Of a stretch of DNA of 64,000 nucleotides, positions 1-8,269 are shown piece by piece (position 1 is the first letter of the stretch; each line of letters starts with the position of its first letter). Origin of the DNA: Alphaproteobacteria bacterium (GTDB lineage Bacteria > Pseudomonadota > Alphaproteobacteria > Ferrovibrionales > Ferrovibrionaceae); the NCBI GenBank assembly GCA_018336035.1, contig JAGXRD010000077.1, positions 40,666 through 104,665 on the forward strand, read 5' to 3'. The notes beneath the pieces are model-generated. The model did not search any database and was not told where the DNA came from. It worked only from the letters and a program-made list of their open reading frames with translations. The translations under genes were made by a program, and so were the position numbers.

Positions 1-76
1 GTAACTACGTCATCGCTATGTTTGAGGCGTTGATGTGCTTTGTCGGGATATTCCGGCTTCTGTGCATGCTTTTAGT

Positions 77-1615
77 TCATGGCTTTGCGGGTGGCTTGGT
101 GCTTTCATCCCATGCCTGCTTGATAAGCCGCACAAGCCAGCGTGAGAGGAGGCCGCCGCGAGGAGCATCCGCAATATCATTGGTTGCCTGCTCGCGCGGG
201 TTAAACAAGAGGCGCTCGAAAGCGGCTGCCGTCATAGCTTTAACATGATCGTCAGCATCCTTCGCGGCGGCCGTCTCTTTGAAGCCGGGTAATGATGCCG
301 CAACCGTCTTCTTAAAGATGTATAGCTCCCGAACCGCATACAGCGCCCTGTAACGGCGCCCGAAGAAAAGCACCAAGATAAGTACAGGCGCGATTATTGC
401 GATCCTCACGGCTACGGCACCGAGGATATAGGCCCCGGCAGATGCTCCGGTGAGGCCGTTGGGCATCGAGAAGACGTTGAGCGATGGATAGAAGATCGGA
501 ATGACGAAGAAGATCGTCGCGATCCAAGCGGCAAGCGCGACAATGGACCACACAAATCGCGACATCGTGCTTTTCAGGGGCTCGTCCAGCTCCTTCGCAG
601 AGGTTGCGAAGCTCGACGAAAGCCCCTGTGCGGTGCCCCACTGTAAGGCGTCCTTGGCGTTGGATATAATGGTATCGGCAGTGGCGTTATGGGTCTGGAG
701 AGATTTAACCAGTGCCGCAAGTTCGTCAGAGCGCGTCTTGATCAGCGTATCGAGTGCCTGCTTGCCCTCGGCGAACTGCTTGTTGCGTTCGGCAAGCTGC
801 GCGTCAAATTCAGCGAACGTCTTTTGATATGCCTCGACCTGGCCCTTCAAGGTCTGAGCTTGCGCGGCCACCGCCTCGATTTCGCGTAGCAGCTTGTTCG
901 ATTGCTCAAGGTCCGCATTGATCTTGACGACCGTCTCATCTGTAGCCTGCTTACTCGCAGCAGTACTTGCCGCATTCTCTGCAGCGAGCCGCGCATCCTC
1001 TACAGCAGTGTTTGCCGCTGCCTTAATCTTCTTGAGGTGATCGGCTGCTTCTTGTCGCGCCTTCGTTAACGCGCCGAGCGTTTCTTCTACTCCCGCCACG
1101 GCGCCCGCAAATGCGTCGTAGCTCTCAGGCGATATGATCGACAGGATTCGATGAGCGCGGTCTAGGGCCGCGTCAGTTGCCGTGCGGATGTTTTGATAGG
1201 TGTCTGCTAGGTTGGTCGCGATCTGGCCGTTCTGCGACTGGATCGTGAAGCCGCTAGAGTCGATAGTGCCGAACCCACCATGATCCTTGATCACGTCTCT
1301 TATGTGGTTCAGCAGATTGGTCAGCGTCTCCGCTACCCGGCCGACCTCCTTAGGCAGCCCGGCCAGGTGATTGACTGGCACAAGGCTGAGCGCCTTATCC
1401 GTGGCGGTGGTAATGCCCTCGACCAGTCCGATCACGGCGTGAATCTTGGCATGAGCCCCGGCGATGGATGGGCTATCAGGACCCATCGGGGCCTCCAAGT
1501 CCACCTTCGCCCCACCGGCCGCCTCAATGCCTGTGACAGCTTCGAACGTCTTCGCGTTCTGCTCTTTCAACAACGCAAGCTGCGACACCAGCTCGCCGGT
1601 CGGTCCAGACGCCAT
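77..1615 (-). CDS. Hypothetical coiled-coil protein with two membrane helices
   Basis: The function is not recognised. The 512-residue product has a long helical region rich in Ala, Glu, Gln and Lys. Residues about 175-320 look like a coiled coil. Two transmembrane helices follow at about 354-376 and 395-418, and then a tail of about 90 residues ending in a basic Pro/Lys stretch. This layout is shared by uncharacterised two-helix membrane coiled-coil families (DUF6161 is one that comes to mind), but the match cannot be confirmed here. The ATG at 1615 has AGGGAGAG a few bases upstream. Codon choice looks less GC-rich than in the genes to the right, which would fit an accessory gene. There is no obvious operon partner inside the window. 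Confidence 0.6.
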   Translation of the reverse strand: MASGPTGELVSQLALLKEQNAKTFEAVTGIEAAGGAKVDLEAPMGPDSPSIAGAHAKIHAVIGLVEGITTATDKALSLVPVNHLAGLPKEVGRVAETLTNLLNHIRDVIKDHGGFGTIDSSGFTIQSQNGQIATNLADTYQNIRTATDAALDRAHRILSIISPESYDAFAGAVAGVEETLGALTKARQEAADHLKKIKAAANTAVEDARLAAENAASTAASKQATDETVVKINADLEQSNKLLREIEAVAAQAQTLKGQVEAYQKTFAEFDAQLAERNKQFAEGKQALDTLIKTRSDELAALVKSLQTHNATADTIISNAKDALQWGTAQGLSSSFATSAKELDEPLKSTMSRFVWSIVALAAWIATIFFVIPIFYPSLNVFSMPNGLTGASAGAYILGAVAVRIAIIAPVLILVLFFGRRYRALYAVRELYIFKKTVAASLPGFKETAAAKDADDHVKAMTAAAFERLLFNPREQATNDIADAPRGGLLSRWLVRLIKQAWDESTKPPAKP

Positions 1616-1649
1616 GTTTCTCTCCCTGCGCCGCTGCCACAGCGCCCTG

Positions 1650-1665
1650 CCATTGAATACAATGG
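1650..1665. promoter_or_regulatory. Small inverted repeat upstream of the coiled-coil gene
   Basis: CCATTG and CAATGG are separated by four bases, 35 bases upstream of the start codon at 1615. The position fits an operator, but a 6-bp repeat can arise by chance. The rest of the 1616-1857 spacer shows nothing recognisable. Confidence 0.25.
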
Positions 1666-1857
1666 GGGGACTTCAGGCGCAATTCAGCGCGGCATGAATG
1701 GTCCGCATACGTGTGCATGTCGCGGCACTGCAATGCAAGGTCGCCATGCGTGACTTAGATGTGTGCTGCCTACCGCTATGCATATGCTGTGGCTTGTTGC
1801 CGACCGCAAAGGCCTCGATGTGCTGACCTGACGCGGTCGGCCTCCGCTTAAAACCAC

Positions 1858-2661
1858 TCACCCCACGCGGCGGGCGATGATCTCCATGCCGACGCGATAG
1901 CGCTGGCTGATCGTGTAATGCAGCGGCTGGAAGCCGTGGTCTTCCAGCAACTGATACAGCCTGGCGCGGCCGAAATTGTGGAAATGCTCCAGCTCGGCCC
2001 AGTAGGGATTGGCCTGCTGCGCCGTCAGGGCGCGCCACAGCGGGCAATCCGCATTCGGCATCGACAGGAACAGAATGCCATCCGGCCGCAGCAGGCGATG
2101 CGCCGCCGCCAGTCCCGCTTTGGGATAAGGCATATGCTCCAGCACATCGGCCATGCTGATCACGGCATAGCGGCCCGGCTGGTCGAACTGCGTGATGTCG
2201 ATGCAATGGCCTTCGATGCCGGCGCTGATCAGCCGCTGGACGTTGTCGCGCCGCAGATCGGCACCCACCGGCGTGAAGCCGTATTCCATCGCCGTGAACA
2301 GCAGCGAGGCATTGCCGAAGCCGACATCGAGCCACACGCCGTCCGGCCCAGGCCCAGCACCTGGGCCGGCCACATGGCGCGCCACACGTTCCACGATCGG
2401 CGCAAACACGATGCGCTGTTTCTCCATGTCCCAGCCGACTGACTGGTAGTCCAGCACGCGCGAGAAGATCACCTCGTTGGCCGCGTCGGTGAAATAGCCC
2501 TCGGTGAAGACATGGCCGCAGCCGGCGCAGGCCATCCAGGACATGGTCGGTTCCAGGATGGGATTATACAGCGGATGCTGCGTGCAGTTCGCCTCTACGA
2601 TCTTGCTGAAGCTGCGCGAGGCGCAGAGCGGGCAGGTCTCGTAGGGGATGCGGGAGGTCAC
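1858..2661 (-). CDS. Class I SAM-dependent methyltransferase with N-terminal zinc ribbon
   Basis: This 267-residue protein is predicted to transfer a methyl group from S-adenosylmethionine to an unknown acceptor. The first 50 residues carry two cysteine pairs, CPLC near residue 10 and CAGC near residue 45. They resemble the zinc ribbon found on methyltransferases of sugar or glycan pathways. The Rossmann core follows, with motif I as LDVGFGNAS at about 110-120, an acidic residue in GADLRR, and the post-motif region ADVLEHMPYP. It lies 37 bases downstream of the Lrp-type gene on the same strand and may be co-transcribed with it. The substrate cannot be inferred. Confidence 0.75.
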   Translation of the reverse strand: MTSRIPYETCPLCASRSFSKIVEANCTQHPLYNPILEPTMSWMACAGCGHVFTEGYFTDAANEVIFSRVLDYQSVGWDMEKQRIVFAPIVERVARHVAGPGAGPGPDGVWLDVGFGNASLLFTAMEYGFTPVGADLRRDNVQRLISAGIEGHCIDITQFDQPGRYAVISMADVLEHMPYPKAGLAAAHRLLRPDGILFLSMPNADCPLWRALTAQQANPYWAELEHFHNFGRARLYQLLEDHGFQPLHYTISQRYRVGMEIIARRVG

Positions 2662-2698
2662 GGGCGTTCAGCCTGGCGACGTGGCACGCGCGTGCGAC

Positions 2699-3196
2699 TC
2701 ACTCGGCCGCGTTTTCCTCGGCCGGCATATCCACCGGCACGCCGGGTTCGCTTTTCGAGCAGCGGATGGTCAGCGCGGTTTTCACATGCGCGACATTCTG
2801 GAGTGCGGTCAGTTCCTTGGTCAGGAAGGTCTGATAGGCATCCCAGTCGCGCGCGACGATCTTCAGGATGAAATCATTCTCGCCGGCCAGCATGTAGCAT
2901 TCGCGCACCTGGGCCCAGCCGGCCACGGTCTGCTCGAAGGCCACCAGGTCATGCTCGGCCTGGCTGTTCAGCCCCACCATCGCAAAGACCGTGACGCCAT
3001 AGCCCAGCAACTGCGGATTGAGATCGGCATGGTAGCCCTTGATATAGCCGGCCTCCTCCAGCGCGCGCACGCGGCGCAGGCAGGGCGGGGCGGAAATGCC
3101 GACCCGCGAGGCGAGGTCGACATTGGTCATGCGGCCATCGGCCTGCAGATCGTTCAGAATCTTGCGGTCGATCAGATCGAGTTTGACGCGTTGCAT
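2699..3196 (-). CDS. Lrp/AsnC family transcriptional regulator
   Basis: The 165-residue protein has the standard two-part layout. An N-terminal winged helix-turn-helix spans about residues 5-60 (DRKILNDLQADGR, then SRVGISAPPCLRRVRALE). A RAM/AsnC ligand-binding domain follows at about 70-150 and usually binds an amino acid and drives oligomerisation. Members act as local or global regulators of amino-acid metabolism. The C-terminus has an acidic Ala-rich tail beyond the family core. The gene is divergent from trxB across a 700-base spacer with tandem repeats, so control of its own promoter from that spacer is plausible. The target genes are unknown. Confidence 0.88.
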   Translation of the reverse strand: MQRVKLDLIDRKILNDLQADGRMTNVDLASRVGISAPPCLRRVRALEEAGYIKGYHADLNPQLLGYGVTVFAMVGLNSQAEHDLVAFEQTVAGWAQVRECYMLAGENDFILKIVARDWDAYQTFLTKELTALQNVAHVKTALTIRCSKSEPGVPVDMPAEENAAE

Positions 3197-3232
3197 GTAA
3201 ATTTTCTCGGGATGGGAGGTTGGCGCAATAAT

Positions 3233-3238
3233 ATTATA
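3233..3238 (-). promoter_or_regulatory. Probable -10 box of the Lrp-type gene
   Basis: A perfect TATAAT reads on the minus strand inside a very AT-rich patch, 37 bases upstream of the start codon. No good -35 box lies at the usual distance, so the promoter may need an activator or autoregulation. Confidence 0.45.
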
Positions 3239-3426
3239 AAATTAAGCAAGATTCCAAGCCTCGGCATCGAAATAAAATTACCTAGGACTGTGGCCTTGAT
3301 CTGGATCAGTGAGTTTTCTATATGTTCTCATTATCCTGCCCGTTGCCGACGCGCGGGCAGCTAAGCCGTTGTTGGACAATTGAATCTGGTGAATCTGGCT
3401 GATCTGGCGGCGTGCGGGCGCGCCTG

Positions 3427-3511
3427 AACGAACAGCCACGAACGCGAACGAGCACAAACGAACGCAAACGAACACAAACGAACACGAACGAAGCGAAACG
3501 AACGCTGGCGA
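3427..3511. repeat. Tandem repeat with a 10-bp period
   Basis: About eight diverged units of AACRCRAACG run in exact 10-base register, with CG recurring every ten bases from 3429 to 3510. Ten bases is close to one helical turn, so the A-runs lie on one face of the DNA. The array abuts a 21-bp array directly. Confidence 0.85.
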
Positions 3512-3616
3512 ACCTGACTCAGCACCGAATAGACCTGAGTCAGCATCGAATGGACCTGAGTCAGCACAAACTGGACCTGACTCAGCACTGAATAGACCTA
3601 GGTTAGCGTCGGATAG
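3512..3616. repeat. Tandem repeat of 21 bp, five copies, each with a short palindrome
   Basis: Units begin at 3512, 3533, 3554, 3575 and 3596. The first four carry the palindrome CTGASTCAG followed by a variable tail ending in about GAATAG; the fifth is diverged. Two helical turns separate the palindromes, so they present on the same DNA face. There are no spacers, so this is not a CRISPR array. Confidence 0.88.
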
Positions 3617-3898
3617 GTCGCCCCCGGCGCAACCCGGCGGCGACTGGCGCGCCGGGGTATGACCGGCGTCACGACCCGGCCGGGCGCAAAACAGTGTCGC
3701 CGCGCTATATCGAAGGGATGAATCGCGAGTCGCACACGGAGGTTTCATCTGTCTGTCATTTGACCGCGGACGGCAGCCGCGTCATTGCTGCGCTTTCGGT
3801 GTTTGACCGGCCTTTCCCTTGCGCCTGATCCACCCGCTGTCATAATCCGAAACCGCTCGTTTTCAGCGTTTTAGCCTGCGCCGGAGTCGCATCACGTC

Positions 3899-4870
3899 AT
3901 GGCCACCACCCATCGCACCAAGGTTCTCATTCTCGGCTCCGGCCCTGCCGGCCTGACGGCCGCCATCTATGCGGCGCGCGCCTCGCTGCAGCCGATCCTG
4001 GTGCATGGCCTGCAGCCGGGCGGCCAGCTCACCATCACCACCGATGTCGAGAATTATCCGGGCTTCGCCGAAACCATCCAGGGCCCCTGGCTGATGGAGC
4101 AGATGGAGGCGCAGGCCAAGCATGTCGGCACCACCATCCTCAACGACTATATCGTGTCGGTCGATCTGTCGAAGCGGCCGTTCGTTGCTAAAGGAGACGG
4201 TGGCGACACCTACATTGCCGACACGCTGATCATCGCCACCGGCGCGCAGGCCAAATGGCTCGGCCTGCCCAGCGAGCAGACCTGGCAGGGCTTCGGCGTC
4301 TCGGCCTGCGCCACCTGCGACGGTTTCTTCTATCGCGGCAAGAAGGTGGTCGTGGTCGGCGGCGGCAATACGGCTGTCGAAGAAGCGCTGTATCTCACCA
4401 ACCACGCCACCGAAGTGGTGCTGGTGCATCGCCGCGACAGTTTCCGCGCCGAAAAGATCCTGCAGCAGCGCCTGTTCGCCAATCCCAAGGTCAAGGTGAT
4501 CTGGGATCATGTGGTCGAGGAAATCCTCGGCGAAGAAGGCAAGGGCGTCACCGGCGTGCGGCTCAAGAACGTCAAGACCAATGCGACGCAGGAGGTCGCC
4601 ACCGACGGCTTCTTCGTCGCCATCGGCCATACGCCGAATACCGAACTGTTCAAGGGCCAGCTGCCGCTGGACTCGGAATGTTATCTGACCACCAAGCCCG
4701 GCACGACGCAGACCACCATTCCCGGCGTGTTTGCCGCCGGCGATGTGCAGGACAAGATCTACCGCCAGGCCGTCACGGCCGCCGGCACCGGCTGCATGGC
4801 AGCACTTGAAGCCGAGAAGTTCATCGCGCATCACGCGCATAGCGAAGCGGCGGCCGACGCCGCCGACTAA
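3899..4870 (+). CDS. trxB: Thioredoxin reductase (NADPH)
   Basis: TrxB transfers electrons from NADPH through FAD to oxidised thioredoxin in the cytoplasm. The 323-residue length is normal. The FAD-binding GSGPAG is at residues 13-18, the redox-active CATC at 137-140, the NADPH-binding GGGNTA at about 156-161, and the C-terminal FAD motif FAAGDVQD near residue 285. The C-terminus has a short Ala/Asp-rich tail. It is followed at 35 bases by a LysR gene, a neighbourhood common in this group of alphaproteobacteria. Its thioredoxin partner trxA lies elsewhere in the window, at 30482. Confidence 0.96.
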   Translation: MATTHRTKVLILGSGPAGLTAAIYAARASLQPILVHGLQPGGQLTITTDVENYPGFAETIQGPWLMEQMEAQAKHVGTTILNDYIVSVDLSKRPFVAKGDGGDTYIADTLIIATGAQAKWLGLPSEQTWQGFGVSACATCDGFFYRGKKVVVVGGGNTAVEEALYLTNHATEVVLVHRRDSFRAEKILQQRLFANPKVKVIWDHVVEEILGEEGKGVTGVRLKNVKTNATQEVATDGFFVAIGHTPNTELFKGQLPLDSECYLTTKPGTTQTTIPGVFAAGDVQDKIYRQAVTAAGTGCMAALEAEKFIAHHAHSEAAADAAD

Positions 4871-4890
4871 AACGCAGCTGCAACTGCGTT
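4871..4890 (+). terminator. Hairpin between trxB and the LysR gene
   Basis: AACGCAG and CTGCGTT form a perfect 7-bp stem with a 6-base loop, immediately after the trxB stop codon. No run of T follows, so it may stabilise the trxB 3' end or attenuate read-through rather than terminate fully. Confidence 0.4.
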
Positions 4891-4904
4891 CATAAGGGGG
4901 GACG

Positions 4905-5801
4905 ATGTCGGCGCTGGACTGGGACAAGCTGCGCATTTTTCACGCGGTGGCGGAAGCCGGCAGCCTGACTCATGCCGGCGAGGCGCTCGGCCTGAGCCAG
5001 TCCGCCGTCAGCCGCCAGATCGGCGCGCTGGAGACACAGCTCAACGCCACGCTGTTCCATCGCCATGCGCGCGGCCTGATCCTGACCGAACAGGGCGAGC
5101 TGCTGTATCGCACCGCGCGCGACATCTTCGCCCGCCTGGCCGTCACCGAAGCGATGATCGCCGATGCCAAGGACAAGCCCTCGGGTGAATTGAAGGTCAC
5201 GACCACGGTGGCCTTTGGCACCATCTGGCTGGCGCCACGGCTGAAAGAGTTCATGGACCTCTATCCCGATATCCGCATCGAGATGGTGGTGGACGATCGC
5301 GAACTCGATCTCTCCATGCGCGAAGCCGATGTGGCGATCCGCATGTGGAAGCCGACCCAGGCCGACCTGATCCACCGCAAGCTGCTCACCGTGCATAACC
5401 ACGTCTATGCCTCGGTCGATTACGTCACGCGCCGCGGCACGCCGCAGACGATTGAAGACATCGACAAGCATCATGTCATCGTCTACGGCGAGGAAGCGCC
5501 AGCGCATTTCAACAATATCAACTGGCTGCTCAAGGTCGGCGATCCGGCCATCCCGCGCGACCCGATCCTGACGGTGAATAACGTCTACGGCGTGATGCAG
5601 TCGGTCGCCAGCGGCCTCGGCATCGCCGCGCTGCCGGATTACATGGTGGAGGGCAATCCGCGCATCGTGCGCGTGATGCCCAGCGTCGACGGCCCCAGCT
5701 TCGACACCTATCTGGTCTATCCAGAGGAACTGCGCAACACCAAGCGGCTCGCCGTCTTCCGCGACTTCCTGCTGCGCAAGGTGGCGGACTGGCGCTACTG
5801 A
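4905..5801 (+). CDS. LysR family transcriptional regulator
   Basis: The 298-residue product has an N-terminal LysR helix-turn-helix at about residues 8-65 (LRIFHAVAEAGSLTHAGEAL, then LSQSAVSRQI). A type 2 periplasmic-binding-protein-like effector domain spans about 92-290. Such proteins bind DNA as tetramers and respond to a small metabolite. The start at 4905 is supported by AAGGGGGG just upstream. The gene sits between trxB and a histidine kinase whose start codon is only two bases past this stop, so at least the LysR and kinase genes are likely translated from one mRNA. The effector is unknown. Redox control of trxB is possible but is pure inference. Confidence 0.9.
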   Translation: MSALDWDKLRIFHAVAEAGSLTHAGEALGLSQSAVSRQIGALETQLNATLFHRHARGLILTEQGELLYRTARDIFARLAVTEAMIADAKDKPSGELKVTTTVAFGTIWLAPRLKEFMDLYPDIRIEMVVDDRELDLSMREADVAIRMWKPTQADLIHRKLLTVHNHVYASVDYVTRRGTPQTIEDIDKHHVIVYGEEAPAHFNNINWLLKVGDPAIPRDPILTVNNVYGVMQSVASGLGIAALPDYMVEGNPRIVRVMPSVDGPSFDTYLVYPEELRNTKRLAVFRDFLLRKVADWRY

Positions 5802-5803
5802 AC

Positions 5804-7999
5804 ATGGACCGTCAAGCGGACATGGTCGGCGGCGGCATGGCCCGGCGCAACGAGTTGCTGGTGCGCGTGCGCCAGCCGCTCGATATGGCGCTGCAGGTGC
5901 TGGCTGCCGTGGCCGTCGCCTTGCTGCTGGATGACTATCTGTCCATGCCGCTGCGGATCGGCTATCTGGCCGCCACCATCGCCGTGACCGGCCTGCAGTT
6001 TCTCACCCATCGCGCCTTCATGGCCGACCGCGAGCGGCGCCATCGCGCGCAGGCCTGGCGCTGGCGCCTGATCGGCGTCTACAGCCTGAACGGTGCGCTG
6101 TTCGGCACCGCCGCCGCCACCATCGTGCAACTGCCCTATGAAAGCGCGCCACTGCTGGCGCTGCTCTGCCTGCTTGGCATGATCTGCTCGGTCAGCCTGA
6201 CGGTGGCGGTGCAGTTCATTGTCTCAGCGACGGTGATCCTGCTCAGCACGTTGCCGCCGGTGACCATGCTGCTGCTGGCTGAGACGCAGGACCATTGGCT
6301 GCTGGCCGGGGCCGGCTGCATCGTCATCGTGCTGCTGCTGAGTTTCTCCCACCGGCTCAACCGCTATTTCCGCCGTACGACGGACCTCGTGGAACGCCTG
6401 CGCCAGATGCTGCAGGACCGCACGCGCAGCAGTGCCGATGCCGAAGCCGCGCAGCGCCGCCTGCGCCAGATCCTGGATACCGCGCCGTTCCCCATCGTGG
6501 TGGCGCGGCGCAGCGATGGCGCCTTCCTCTACAGCAACCGCCCCGCTGCCGAACTCTTCGGTATCGAAGATGGCGGGCCGGACGCCGTGCCGCGCTACGT
6601 GCTCGATCCGGCGCATCGCGATCGCATCTTTGCGGACGGTCGTCCGCAGCCCGACGAGGAGCTGCAGATCGCCACCGCGCAGGGCCGCGCAATCTGGGCC
6701 ACCATGGCAGCCGTGCCGATGCGCTATGGCGAGGATGAAGCGGCGCTGGTCGTGGTGAACGACATCACCGCCAAGAAAACCTCGGAAGCGCGCCTGCGCG
6801 AAGCCGAGCAGCGCCTGGGCGATGCGCTGAACGTGGCGCCGGATGGCGTGGCGCTGTTCGACCCCGAGCAGCGGCTGGTGATCTGCAATCCGGCTTATGC
6901 CGGCATCATCGGCGTCTCGCTCAACGCCATCGCCGGCCTGACCCATCGTGATATCTGCCAGGCTTCAGTGCGCGGCCGGCCGGCACCGGCGGCAGCCGGC
7001 GTGACAACCGACTACGACGACTGGATTTCGACGCGGCTGCGCACATTCAATCTCGCAAATGGCACGCCGCATATCTTCTTCGATACGCGCGACAAGCGCT
7101 GGCTGCAGATCCGCGATTTCCGCATGGACTCCGGCGGCACGGCATCGCTGATCACCGATATCACCGCACTGAAGCGCGGCGAACGTGAGCTGCGCGAGGC
7201 CAACGAGGCGCTGGCGGCCCGCACCGAGACGCTGGAAGCGGCGCGCAAGACCGCGATCAAGGCGCACCAGGATGCCGAATTCGCTAATCGCGCCAAGAGC
7301 CAGTTCCTGGCGCATATGAGCCACGAACTGCGCACGCCGCTGAATGCCATCATCGGCTTTTCCGAGATCATGTCGCTGCAACTGCTCGGTGCCTCAGGCG
7401 TGCCGCAATATGATCGCTACGCCAGCGATATCCTGGCTGCCGGCCGACATCTGCTGGCAGTGATCGACGACATCCTCGATCTGTCCAAGGTCGAGGCCGG
7501 CAAGATGAAGCTCGACAGCGACTATGTTCCCTGGGCGCGGCTGCTGCAGGATTGCCTCACGCTGCTGCGCCCGCTCGCCGCCGACCGCATGGTGACACTG
7601 CGCGTGGCGCCTGCGCCGGAGAATGCCGCGATCTTTGCCGACGAGCGTCTGGCCAAGCAGATGCTGGTCAACCTGCTGTCGAATGCCGTGAAATACACGC
7701 CGTCGGGCGGCGAGGCGACGATCCGCCTGCTGCCCGGCAGCGATGGCAGCGCTGTGGTCGAGGTGACCGATACGGGCGTGGGCATGGACCAGGCCGATCT
7801 GCAGAAGGCGCTGGAGCCATTCGGCCGCATCGATTCCGCCCTGGTGTCGCAGATGCGCGGCACCGGACTCGGGTTGCCGCTGGTGAAGGCGCTGATCGAA
7901 CTGCATGGCGGCCGGCTGGAGATCGACTCTGAGCCCGGTCGCGGAACGACGGTGCGGCTGCATTTTCCGGCCCAGAAGGCGGCTGCAACGCTCTCGTAA
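5804..7999 (+). CDS. Membrane-bound PAS sensor histidine kinase
   Basis: The 731-residue hybrid-free sensor kinase begins with about six membrane helices (roughly residues 25-180). Two PAS domains follow at about 220-330 and 340-450, then a short coiled linker and a HisKA domain with the phospho-accepting His507 in HMSHELRTPLN. The HATPase domain has the N box LVNLLSNAVKY, the G1 box DTGVGM and the G2 box GTGLGLPL. No response regulator lies next to it, so it is an orphan kinase. The start at 5804 overlaps the LysR stop region closely; an internal ATG at 5837 is an alternative. The PAS ligands and the phosphotransfer partner are unknown. Confidence 0.9.
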   Translation: MDRQADMVGGGMARRNELLVRVRQPLDMALQVLAAVAVALLLDDYLSMPLRIGYLAATIAVTGLQFLTHRAFMADRERRHRAQAWRWRLIGVYSLNGALFGTAAATIVQLPYESAPLLALLCLLGMICSVSLTVAVQFIVSATVILLSTLPPVTMLLLAETQDHWLLAGAGCIVIVLLLSFSHRLNRYFRRTTDLVERLRQMLQDRTRSSADAEAAQRRLRQILDTAPFPIVVARRSDGAFLYSNRPAAELFGIEDGGPDAVPRYVLDPAHRDRIFADGRPQPDEELQIATAQGRAIWATMAAVPMRYGEDEAALVVVNDITAKKTSEARLREAEQRLGDALNVAPDGVALFDPEQRLVICNPAYAGIIGVSLNAIAGLTHRDICQASVRGRPAPAAAGVTTDYDDWISTRLRTFNLANGTPHIFFDTRDKRWLQIRDFRMDSGGTASLITDITALKRGERELREANEALAARTETLEAARKTAIKAHQDAEFANRAKSQFLAHMSHELRTPLNAIIGFSEIMSLQLLGASGVPQYDRYASDILAAGRHLLAVIDDILDLSKVEAGKMKLDSDYVPWARLLQDCLTLLRPLAADRMVTLRVAPAPENAAIFADERLAKQMLVNLLSNAVKYTPSGGEATIRLLPGSDGSAVVEVTDTGVGMDQADLQKALEPFGRIDSALVSQMRGTGLGLPLVKALIELHGGRLEIDSEPGRGTTVRLHFPAQKAAATLS

Positions 8000-8092
8000 C
8001 GGATTGAATCGGCTGGGTTTGTAAGTAAACGCCTAGTTATGCAGCAGATGCATGCCTGTGTTGCCAATTCTCTGGATACTCAAACCTGCCGC

Positions 8093-8265
8093 CAGGGGGT
8101 ACACCAATCCCTGTCAGATGTTGCGTCGCAGCATCTCCCGGTTTTTGGCTTCGGCCAGAAACTTTGGTCGCTACAGCTCCCCCGCTGTATCGACCAGTCC
8201 GCGCGTCTCGCGCGGAGCCTCCCTGTTAAGACTTAGCCGGCCTGGTTTCAGGCCGGCTTTTTTTT
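8093..8265 (+). ncRNA. Candidate structured small RNA: five hairpins in series plus terminator
   Basis: This 270-base spacer lacks a gene but folds strikingly on the plus strand. Stems are 8093-8097 with 8109-8113; 8116-8123 with 8129-8136; 8141-8149 with 8154-8162, closed by a TTCG tetraloop; 8166-8177 with 8184-8195 (11 of 12 pairs, loop TCCCCC); and 8199-8205 with 8209-8215. A strong intrinsic terminator ends the series. C-rich unpaired stretches (TCTCCC at 8134-8139, TCCCCC in a loop, CCTCCC near 8219) resemble the anti-Shine-Dalgarno patches of trans-acting alphaproteobacterial small RNAs. The 5' end and promoter are not clear. It could instead be the 3' UTR of the kinase mRNA. No known RNA family was recognised. 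Confidence 0.55.
8235..8265 (+). terminator. Strong intrinsic terminator
   Basis: AGCCGGCCT pairs perfectly with AGGCCGGCT (9 bp, loop of six), followed by eight T. It ends the hairpin string and, directly or by read-through, the kinase transcript. The convergent HAD gene stops at its far edge. Confidence 0.92.
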
Positions 8266-8269
8266 GCCT

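Larger units (their letters stand above)
3197..3898. other. Long divergent spacer between Lrp-type gene and trxB
   Basis: This 702-base spacer contains no convincing gene. The part nearest the Lrp-type gene (about 3200-3260) is AT-rich and holds its likely promoter. The middle (3427-3616) is two abutting tandem-repeat arrays. The trxB-proximal part is GC-rich and unremarkable. Open frames crossing the repeats on the minus strand translate to low-complexity heptads and are not believable proteins. Confidence 0.8.

Noticed and set aside
18..248. 76-residue plus-strand open frame at the left edge
   Set aside because: It overlaps the end of the coiled-coil gene antisense, has no domain and no good start signal.
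3512..3616. Possible CRISPR array
   Set aside because: The 21-base units follow each other without unique spacers, and no cas gene is in the window.
3278..3748. 156-residue minus-strand open frame across the tandem repeats
   Set aside because: The translation is low-complexity heptads forced by the 21-base repeat, with no ribosome-binding site and no domain. The frame is open because of the repeat period.
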